Of a stretch of DNA of 12,321 nucleotides, positions 6,485 to 12,321 are shown piece after piece. Every line of letters starts with the position of its first letter. Positions within the stretch are counted from its first letter, which is position 1. Source of the stretch: Balneolia bacterium (GTDB lineage: Bacteria > Bacteroidota > Rhodothermia > Balneolales > Cyclonatronaceae); assembly GCA_003566395.1 (NCBI GenBank), contig PXDL01000182.1:1-12321 (forward strand), in the 5' to 3' direction. The notes under the pieces were generated by a model. The model saw nothing but the letters and a program-made list of their open reading frames with translations, was not told where the DNA came from and did no database searches. The position numbers and the translations under genes were made by a program.

Positions 6485-8035
6485 TTAATTTGCCTCTTCG
6501 GCTTCCAGCACAATAAGATTAGCATCGGTGAGGCCCAGGCCGGGATCACGGTTAGAGATGTGAACCAGATGAAGCAAAAACTCACGGTTTACCGATGCAA
6601 GCATCTCCGGGGTGTAGCGCCAGTCCCAGTTTCCGTCGGTTGTACCGGGGTAGTTCATCCTGTGCTCGGTGCCCAGCCCCATCAAATCCTGCATGGGGAA
6701 AATGGCCTGATCGGCATTGGAAAGCATCGCCAGGCGGATAAGCTCCAGCTCGGGCTGATCGCAGGAAGAACGTACGTATTCCCGAAGCCGGTGCTGCTCA
6801 AGGGGAGTGGCGCTGTCGTACCATCCGCGGCTGGTGTCGTTATCGTGGGTTCCGGTATATACCACACAGTTGCCGGTATCAAAATTGTGCGGCAGGAATC
6901 CGTTGCCCGAATTGTCGTTCCAGGCAAACTGCAGGATTTTCATGCCCGGCAGATTGTATTTATCGCGAAGTTCAATAACATCTTTGGTAATCATACCCAG
7001 GTCTTCAGCTATGATCGGCAGTTTGTCGAAGCCGGCATAGATGGTATCAAAAAAGTCGGTGCCGGGGCCTTTAACCCAGCGGCCTTTCATGGCGTTCGGG
7101 GCGTCGGCTTTAACTTCCCAGTATGCATCGAAGCCACGGAAGTGATCTACACGGATGGCATCGGTCATCAGCATCATCTGTTCGAAACGCTTCAACCACC
7201 AGGTGTAGCCGTCTTTTTTCAGAGCCTTCCATTTATAAAGCGGATTTCCCCAGAGCTGCCCGGTTTCGCTGAAGTAATCGGGGGGCACACCGGCAACCCG
7301 AAGGCGGTTTCCACGCTCATCAACCTCAAAGAATTCGGAATGAGCCCAAACATCCGAGCTGTTGTGGTCAACAAAAATAGGGATGTCACCTATAACCCTG
7401 ATGCCGTTTGAGTTGGCGTAGTGTTTGACATCCAGCCACTGATTGAAAAACTCGAACTGAAGCCAGCGATGAAAGCGAATGCGCCCGGACAGTTTTTTTT
7501 CCACCGATTTTAGCGCCGAGGGCTTGCGGCGGGCAATGTCTTCGTCCCAGGTATTCCACGGCCTGAAATTATTATGCTCAAGGCAGGCCATAAACAGGCA
7601 GTAATCTTTTAGCCAGTAGCTGTTTTTCCGGGCAAAAGAACGCATCTCCGTGCCGCCGTCTTTCCCGTGGCGCTCTTCGAAGCGTGCAAAAGCCTGATTA
7701 AACAACCGGTTTTTGTTTGCAAACGCTCGTTCGTAGTCAACCTGAGTGGAAACGGGGAGGCGGGCTGAAGCGGCTTCATCCGGCTCAAGCAAGCCTTGTT
7801 CAATAAGAAGATCGGGGCTGATCAAATATGGGTTTCCCGCAAAAGCCGAGTAACTGGCATAAGGTGAATTGCCGTATCCGGTTGGTCCGAGAGGTAAAAT
7901 TTGCCAAATAGTTTGACGGCTTTCGGTAAGGAAATCCAGGAACTGTTTGGCCGAATGCCCCAGATCGCCGATTCCGTAATGTGATGGAAATGAAGTGGGA
8001 TGAACCAGTATCCCACTCGCACGTGTAAATCTCAT
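6485..8035 (-). CDS. malQ: 4-alpha-glucanotransferase (amylomaltase, GH77)
   Basis: Disproportionating enzyme that transfers maltodextrin segments between alpha-1,4-glucans in the cytosol. 516 residues from the ATG at 8035-8033; a TTG three codons earlier also stays in frame but is less likely. The sequence is typical over its whole length: RASGILVHPTSFPSHYGIGD at the N-terminus, WQILPLGPTGYGNSPY, then the GH77 catalytic set: nucleophile D297 in IRVDHFRGF, acid/base E344 in PIIAEDLG, and D398 in GTHDNDTSRGW. The C-terminus carries the MNYPGT-NW-WR signature. Length is normal for the bacterial type without long N-terminal extensions. It follows glgB after 116 bases and is ended by the terminator at 6396-6437, so the two probably work together on glycogen or maltodextrin turnover. 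Confidence 0.97.
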   Translation of the reverse strand: MRFTRASGILVHPTSFPSHYGIGDLGHSAKQFLDFLTESRQTIWQILPLGPTGYGNSPYASYSAFAGNPYLISPDLLIEQGLLEPDEAASARLPVSTQVDYERAFANKNRLFNQAFARFEERHGKDGGTEMRSFARKNSYWLKDYCLFMACLEHNNFRPWNTWDEDIARRKPSALKSVEKKLSGRIRFHRWLQFEFFNQWLDVKHYANSNGIRVIGDIPIFVDHNSSDVWAHSEFFEVDERGNRLRVAGVPPDYFSETGQLWGNPLYKWKALKKDGYTWWLKRFEQMMLMTDAIRVDHFRGFDAYWEVKADAPNAMKGRWVKGPGTDFFDTIYAGFDKLPIIAEDLGMITKDVIELRDKYNLPGMKILQFAWNDNSGNGFLPHNFDTGNCVVYTGTHDNDTSRGWYDSATPLEQHRLREYVRSSCDQPELELIRLAMLSNADQAIFPMQDLMGLGTEHRMNYPGTTDGNWDWRYTPEMLASVNREFLLHLVHISNRDPGLGLTDANLIVLEAEEAN

Positions 8036-8044
8036 AGCGAACAA

Positions 8045-8072
8045 ATTATGCGTAATGGTAAATAAATGTCAT
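8045..8072 (-). promoter_or_regulatory. Candidate sigma-70-like promoter just before malQ
   Basis: On the minus strand ATGACA (8072-8067) and CATAAT (8050-8045) are separated by 16 bases, each one mismatch from the E. coli consensus. A start site 6-8 bases further would fall within a few bases of the malQ ATG at 8035, implying a nearly leaderless mRNA. That would fit the absence of Shine-Dalgarno sequences, but the match may be chance. Confidence 0.3.
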
Positions 8073-8102
8073 GATTCTAAAGGTCTGCGGCCCTATCCCC
8101 CT

Positions 8103-8125
8103 CCGGTCGGGAAACGCCTGACCGG
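8103..8125 (-). repeat. GC-rich inverted repeat between glgB and malQ
   Basis: CCGGTC at 8103-8108 and GACCGG at 8120-8125 form a perfect 6-bp stem with an 11-base loop. Flanking GGGG/CCCC runs could lengthen it across an internal loop. No T-run follows on the minus strand, so it is not a standard intrinsic terminator. It may stabilise or separate the glgB message, or be incidental. Confidence 0.45.
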
Positions 8126-8151
8126 TCCGGGGCAGCACACCTGTTCTTTTT

Positions 8152-10353
8152 TTATTGTTGAAGCTTTAACATGATGCCCGACAAAGGCGGAACCTCAATA
8201 TTTATGTGGTAGGGATGCCCGTGCCATTCGCCTTTTTGGGTCTGAACACTGGAAAGCCCCTTATTACTGCCGCCGTAATGTTCGGAATCACTATTGAAGA
8301 TAGTGGTGTATGTGCCTTCCTTCGGCACCCCGAAAATATATTCTCTGTGAAATACCGGAGTGAAATTATATACACATACAATAAACTCCTTTTTGTCTTT
8401 CGAGTAGCGGATGAAGGCCAGAATGCTGTTGTCCACGTCTGAAAAATCGATCCATTCGAAACCGGCCCAGTCGAAATCAACCTCAAATAGTGCAGCTTCC
8501 TGCTTGTACAAAGCGTTTAGATCTGTGGTGAGTTTCAGAAGGCCTTTGTGATTGTCCATTTCGGTAAGTGACCAGTTCAGCTCTTTGGCTTCGGTCCACT
8601 CGCTCCACTGACCAAACTCACTGCCCATAAACAACAGTTTTTTACCCGGATGACCGTACATATACGCGTACAGAGACCGAAGATTGGCAAATTTTTGCCA
8701 GGTATCGCCGGGCATTTTAGATAACATTGATTTCTTCATATGCACCACTTCGTCGTGGCTGAAAGGCAGCACGAAATTTTCGGTGAAGGCATAGATAAAA
8801 GAAAACGTAAGCTGGTTGTGGTGATAGCGGCGGAAAAGCGGGTCGGTCTCGAAATATTCCATCGTGTCGTTCATCCAGCCCATGTTCCACTTGTAATCGA
8901 AGCCCAGCCCACCGATGTATGTCGGTTTGGACACCAGCGGCCATGAAGTGGATTCTTCCGCAAGGGTAATGACGCCCTCGAAATCACGGTGAACCACTTC
9001 GTTAAATCGTTTCAGAAAGTCGATAGCTTCCAGATTTTCGCGTCCGCCGTATTTATTAGGAATCCACTGGCCTTCTTCACGGCTGTAGTCCAAATAGAGC
9101 ATAGACGCTACCGCATCCACCCGAAGCCCGTCGATATGGTACTTATCGAGCCAGAAAACGGCGTTGGAAATAAGGAAATTTTTGACCTCATCCCGGCCAA
9201 AATTGAAAATCTTTGTGCCCCAGTCTTTGTGTTCACCCTGCCTCGGGTCATCATGCTCATAAAGGGCCGTACCGTCGAAACTGCGCAGTCCGTGGTCGTC
9301 TTTGGTGAAATGGGCGGGCACCCAGTCCAGAATTACGCCGATATTATTTTTATGGCATTCATTTACAAAATGCGCGAAGTCATCGGGGGTGCCGAAGCGG
9401 CTGGTAGGAGCGAAGTAACCGGTAACCTGATACCCCCACGACGGATCGTAGGGATGCTCGGAAACCGGAAGCAGCTCAATATGCGTGTAGCCGAGTTCTT
9501 TTACGTAAGGAATGAGCGAGTCGGCCAGTTCGCGGTAGGAGTAAAAGCTGTTGTCCGAAAGGTGTCGTTTCCAGGAACCCAGGTGCATTTCGTAAATCGA
9601 CATCGGCTCTTCGAACATCTGAGTCCGGGAAGCCAGCCATTCGTCGTCTTCCCAGGTAAAAGAATCAATCTTTTTGACAACCGAAGCCGTACTTGGCCGT
9701 TTTTCAAAGAAAAACCCGTAAGGGTCGGCCTTTAAAAAGGGAATGGATGCGTTGGGAGATTTAATCTCATATTTGTAAATGGTGTCTTCGCCCAGGCCCG
9801 GAATAAAAAGTTCCCAAAGGCCCTGATCCAGCAATTTTCTCATGGGATACACCCGGCCGTCCCAATTATTGAACGGGCCGACTACGCTGACGCGGGTGGC
9901 AGAAGGTGCTGCAACCACAAAGCGAACTCCGCTGACGCCGTCCAGCTCCATAAGATGGGCACCATTGAACTCGTGTGCACGGGAATGATTGCCTTCCCCC
10001 CAAAGCTGAAGATCAAAATCGCTTATGGTGCTGCCGAAGCGGTAGGGATCATCGGTAGTTACGGGTTCTTCTTGGCCGTAATCTATCTCGAGGGTATAAG
10101 CAAAAGCCTTTTTTAAGCGTGGAAAAAATCGCTCATAAAAGCCGTCATCAGAAATTTTTTCAAGTTCGAATCGTTTGCCGTCTTTCGAGTTGACCGCAGT
10201 AACAGCCCGGCTTCCGGGCCTGAATACCCTCAGGACCAGTCCTTTGGTTTTTCCTGAAGAGGCCGTGTGAAGCCCGAGAAAACTAAAAGGATTGCCGTGA
10301 TTTCCGTAGAGTAGAGCATTGAGCTCGTTGAGATCTGTGACTTGACTATCCAA
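8152..10353 (-). CDS. glgB: 1,4-alpha-glucan branching enzyme (GH13_9)
   Basis: Introduces alpha-1,6 branches into glycogen. 733 residues, close to the 728 of E. coli GlgB and of the same architecture: an N1 module (about 1-115), a CBM48 N2 module (about 125-225, GPFNNWDGR), the (beta/alpha)8 catalytic domain (about 250-620) and a C-terminal beta domain. Catalytic residues are all present: nucleophile D413 in LRVDAVASMLY, acid/base E466 in LAEESTSWP, and D534 in FSHDEVVH, each offset by 8 from E. coli. The start is TTG at 10353-10351: an in-frame stop lies 15 bases upstream and no ATG follows until codon 135, while the family N-terminus (ELNALLYGNHGNPFSFLG) begins by codon 10. It is transcribed towards malQ and divergently from the Lol-type permease gene. 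Confidence 0.97.
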   Translation of the reverse strand: MDSQVTDLNELNALLYGNHGNPFSFLGLHTASSGKTKGLVLRVFRPGSRAVTAVNSKDGKRFELEKISDDGFYERFFPRLKKAFAYTLEIDYGQEEPVTTDDPYRFGSTISDFDLQLWGEGNHSRAHEFNGAHLMELDGVSGVRFVVAAPSATRVSVVGPFNNWDGRVYPMRKLLDQGLWELFIPGLGEDTIYKYEIKSPNASIPFLKADPYGFFFEKRPSTASVVKKIDSFTWEDDEWLASRTQMFEEPMSIYEMHLGSWKRHLSDNSFYSYRELADSLIPYVKELGYTHIELLPVSEHPYDPSWGYQVTGYFAPTSRFGTPDDFAHFVNECHKNNIGVILDWVPAHFTKDDHGLRSFDGTALYEHDDPRQGEHKDWGTKIFNFGRDEVKNFLISNAVFWLDKYHIDGLRVDAVASMLYLDYSREEGQWIPNKYGGRENLEAIDFLKRFNEVVHRDFEGVITLAEESTSWPLVSKPTYIGGLGFDYKWNMGWMNDTMEYFETDPLFRRYHHNQLTFSFIYAFTENFVLPFSHDEVVHMKKSMLSKMPGDTWQKFANLRSLYAYMYGHPGKKLLFMGSEFGQWSEWTEAKELNWSLTEMDNHKGLLKLTTDLNALYKQEAALFEVDFDWAGFEWIDFSDVDNSILAFIRYSKDKKEFIVCVYNFTPVFHREYIFGVPKEGTYTTIFNSDSEHYGGSNKGLSSVQTQKGEWHGHPYHINIEVPPLSGIMLKLQQ

Positions 10354-10373
10354 TTTTGAAGTGTTTTTTCATA

Positions 10374-10379
10374 ATTATA
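10374..10379 (-). promoter_or_regulatory. Candidate -10 element for glgB
   Basis: A perfect TATAAT reads on the minus strand 20 bases before the glgB TTG, implying a leader of only about 14 nt. No good -35 hexamer lies 16-18 bases upstream (the best is TTTCGT), so the call rests on the -10 and its position in a divergent intergenic region. Confidence 0.35.
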
Positions 10380-10383
10380 GGAT

Positions 10384-10391
10384 TAACTTTG
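10384..10391 (+). promoter_or_regulatory. Candidate Bacteroidota-type -7 element for the permease gene
   Basis: TAACTTTG matches the Bacteroidota -7 consensus TAnnTTTG exactly, 75 bases ahead of the permease ATG. The matching -33 TTG is not found at the usual spacing (the nearest is at about 25 bases), so this is weak. Confidence 0.25.
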
Positions 10392-10466
10392 AAAATACGA
10401 AATTTTGCCCCAATTCTTATCACGTCTAATTTTTCCGGCCGGCAACGGGTGCCTGTACCATAATTT

Positions 10467-11699
10467 ATGAATCCATCTTCAGTAATTGCCCGAAGGTATT
10501 TATTCTCAAAAAAGAAGATCACCCTGATTTCGGTTTTAACCGGTATCAGCATTGCGGGGGTGACGGTGGGCACGGCTATGTTGATTGTCGTCCTTTCGGT
10601 GTTTAACGGGTTTTTCGAACTTGTTAAAAATATGATGATGGCCCAGGATCCCGATATCCGGATCGAATCGGCCGAGGGGCGTGTGCTTTATCTCGGTGAT
10701 GAACGGGTTCAGGAGCTGTCGGATATGCCTGAAATTGAGCTTATCTCGCCCTATGTAACCGGAAAAGCACTGGTGGCTCTCAACAGGGGAGGGTATAAAG
10801 TGGCCACGGTGAAGGGCGTGGAGCCGGAAACCTTTTCCCGGATGTTTGAACTCGAAACCAATTTCAGGGGGCGCGGATTCGACCTGTCGGTAAAGGACGG
10901 ACGGCCCGGTATGCTGATGAGCCGCCCGATGATGTCGCGCCTCGGTCTGGATATCGATTCGGAAGCTGTGCTTCTCAGTGCCGAATCTATTCAGCGCTCG
11001 CTGGTACAGTTTTCGGGTCCGCGAATGTTCCGGTTTGATGTCCGCGGTTCGTATCGTCCTGCAGAAAAGCAGGATGCATCTATTATTTATGTGGATAAAC
11101 AAGCCGCACAACGGGTGTTTAACATCCGTAACGCTATTAGCGGAATTGATGTGATGCTTGCAGACCATCGGCAGGCCGATATTGTGAAGGCTAAACTGGA
11201 GACACTCCTCGGCGATGAGGTGCAGGTCCGGACCTGGTACGATTTACACAAGGCCCAGTATGATGTGATGAATCTCGAGAAATGGGGTGCCTACGTGGTG
11301 CTGATGATCATTGTGCTGGTTGCGGTACTGAATATTGTGGGATCCCTGACGATGATTACCATCCAGAAAACGCGTGATATCGCCATGTTGCGAAGCATCG
11401 GTTTCACCCCGAAAGATGTGCGTAATGTGTTCCTGAAACAGGGGCTGTTTATCGGGATAATCGGATGCGGTCTGGGTGGGGGTATCGGCCTTTTACTCAC
11501 CTGGCTTCAGCACGAATTCGGACTTGTGCGTTTGTTCGGGGCCGAATCCTTCATTATTGATGCCTACCCGGTAGCTTTTGTGGCCACAGACCTTATTCTT
11601 GTTCTTGCAGGAAGCCTCATACTTTGCCTTCTCGCCAGTGTGTATCCGGCCGCCCGCGCGGCATCAGTTGATATCGCCGACGCGCTTCGTTATGAGTAA
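10467..11699 (+). CDS. LolC/LolE-type ABC transporter permease (lipoprotein release)
   Basis: 410 residues, the usual length for LolC/LolE-family inner-membrane permeases, which with the LolD ATPase release lipoproteins from the inner membrane for transfer to the outer membrane. Topology is typical: a short cytoplasmic N-terminus (ARRYLFSKKK), TM1 about 20-47 (ending VFNGFF), a periplasmic MacB-like domain about 50-270, then TM2 about 274-296 (VVLMIIVLVAVLNIVGSL), TM3 about 326-346 and TM4 about 370-392. The cytoplasmic coupling helix reads TRDIAMLRSIGF (302-313), and the chain ends with the family signature YPAARAASVDIADALRYE. No ATPase gene is adjacent here. In this lineage one permease often serves as both LolC and LolE, so I give no symbol. 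The window also encodes a lipoprotein, a possible client, though not as part of this operon. Confidence 0.93.
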   Translation: MNPSSVIARRYLFSKKKITLISVLTGISIAGVTVGTAMLIVVLSVFNGFFELVKNMMMAQDPDIRIESAEGRVLYLGDERVQELSDMPEIELISPYVTGKALVALNRGGYKVATVKGVEPETFSRMFELETNFRGRGFDLSVKDGRPGMLMSRPMMSRLGLDIDSEAVLLSAESIQRSLVQFSGPRMFRFDVRGSYRPAEKQDASIIYVDKQAAQRVFNIRNAISGIDVMLADHRQADIVKAKLETLLGDEVQVRTWYDLHKAQYDVMNLEKWGAYVVLMIIVLVAVLNIVGSLTMITIQKTRDIAMLRSIGFTPKDVRNVFLKQGLFIGIIGCGLGGGIGLLLTWLQHEFGLVRLFGAESFIIDAYPVAFVATDLILVLAGSLILCLLASVYPAARAASVDIADALRYE

Positions 11700-12321
11700 T
11701 CAGGCTTCATTATATACATCGGGCAGATCGTTTTCGAGCAGTACAACATCACCCTGAACCTTGTGTTGCTGCATGTAATCGCGGGCTTCAAAAAATGTGT
11801 TGAAGCGTTTGATGTGGTCTTCCGGAAAACCTCCTGCAAGCAGGCCTTCGGCAATGGGCCGGGTTCGTTCGCCCCCCACCAGATACACCAAATCAATTCC
11901 GGACCGGGCAATATGCTTGCCCCAGGCGTAATTTTCCTCATCTTCCCGTTCACCCAGCTCCACCATTCCGGGACTGATGATAATACGCCGGCCTCCGTCG
12001 AACTGAGCAAGCGTATCTACAGCGTTGCGCGCCCCGATGGGATTGGAATTAAATGCGTCGTCTATTATCGTTATGTCTCCCGCGAGCTTGAGTTCGAGCC
12101 GGTGTTCAACGGGCTCTATCCGGGATGCAGCCAATGCCATGGTTTCAAGACGCAGCCCGAATACCGAGCCGGTAGCGAACGCCTGAATAAGATTGCGAAT
12201 GGTATGTTCTCCCAGCAACCTCGTACGGACTTCAGCGGAGTCCGATTCCTCACCGGCAGGTGAAATTCTGAAACGGCATCCCTCCCTTGAATAGGCGATG
12301 TCATCCACTGAAAATATTCCG
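11700..12321 (-). CDS. murF: MurF-type Mur ligase, C-terminal part (5' end beyond window)
   Basis: 206 residues are visible, open at the right edge; the catalytic ATP-binding core lies outside. The part seen covers the end of the central Mur domain (LGEHTIRNLIQAFATGSVFGL) and the C-terminal domain: VEHRLELK, the MurF signature DDAFNSNPIGA (DAYNANP in most MurF), IISPGMVELG, and the end VLLENDLPDVYNEA. MurF adds D-Ala-D-Ala to the UDP-MurNAc-tripeptide in peptidoglycan synthesis. The exact wording (PGMVELG, the FENDLP-like end) recalls a MurF-like branch common in Firmicutes and Actinobacteria rather than the murF of the division and cell-wall cluster, so it may be a paralogue; this is from memory. 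Its TGA begins one base after the permease stop codon on the opposite strand, so the genes are convergent with no spacer. Confidence 0.82.
   Translation of the reverse strand, partial: GIFSVDDIAYSREGCRFRISPAGEESDSAEVRTRLLGEHTIRNLIQAFATGSVFGLRLETMALAASRIEPVEHRLELKLAGDITIIDDAFNSNPIGARNAVDTLAQFDGGRRIIISPGMVELGEREDEENYAWGKHIARSGIDLVYLVGGERTRPIAEGLLAGGFPEDHIKRFNTFFEARDYMQQHKVQGDVVLLENDLPDVYNEA

Noticed and set aside
6560..7411. Plus-strand open frame of 283 codons
   Set aside because: Antisense to malQ, whose catalytic motifs run through the same bases.
8989..9735. Plus-strand open frame of 248 codons
   Set aside because: Antisense to the catalytic domain of glgB; no domain recognised.
10459..10466. 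CATAAT directly before the permease ATG as a -10 element
   Set aside because: It ends two bases before the ATG, so a start site would fall inside the coding sequence.
11785..11806. Hairpin GCTTCAA/TTGAAGC as a terminator for the permease gene
   Set aside because: A perfect 7-bp stem, but it lies within the MurF coding sequence and is followed by GTTTG rather than a T-run.
1..12321. Mobile elements, CRISPR arrays, tRNA or rRNA genes, phage defence systems
   Set aside because: No transposase or integrase motifs, no regularly spaced repeats, no cloverleaf or rRNA-like sequence were seen; every large open frame is accounted for by the genes listed.

Overview
The window looks like chromosome from a member of the Bacteroidota / Balneolota / Rhodothermota (FCB) lineage. 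Three things suggest this: a half-length glycogen-synthase-like gene followed by a DUF4270-type lipoprotein gene, which is a Bacteroidota-type pairing; a TPR protein with the Cys-Tyr-x-Trp-Ile C-terminal signature of that group; and the near absence of Shine-Dalgarno sequences, with TTG starts in good genes. This placement is from recall of protein families, not from a search. Nearly all genes lie on the minus strand. I see no mobile element, tRNA, rRNA or CRISPR array.

Layout, left to right. 1-1042: transcription terminator Rho, minus strand, its C-terminus cut by the window edge. 1043-1378: 336 bases without an established gene, holding the rho leader (a possible 32-codon upstream ORF that touches the rho start, and nested inverted repeats) and a strong intrinsic terminator. 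1379-6251: four tightly spaced minus-strand genes, read right to left: a half-length GT5 glycogen-synthase-like protein, a DUF4270-type lipoprotein, an outer-membrane beta-barrel protein, and a secreted TPR protein. 6252-6484: a terminator and presumably the promoter of that operon. 6485-10353: malQ and glgB, minus strand, transcribed glgB then malQ. 10354-10466: a short divergent promoter region. 10467-11699: a LolC/LolE-type ABC permease on the plus strand. 11700-12321: the C-terminal part of a MurF-type ligase on the minus strand, which abuts the permease gene stop to stop with no gap.

How the genes fit together. GlgB (branching) and MalQ (disproportionation) form a glycogen / alpha-glucan metabolism pair. 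The next gene downstream resembles glycogen synthase but has only the N-terminal Rossmann half. It also lacks the KXGGL ADP-glucose motif and sits behind its own terminator in an operon with a lipoprotein, an outer-membrane barrel and a secreted TPR protein. I therefore read it as part of a cell-envelope module rather than as the working glycogen synthase. That four-gene module (1379-6251) is the most interesting and least understood part of the window. The second point of interest is the rho leader, which looks set up for autoregulation. The rest is ordinary housekeeping content.
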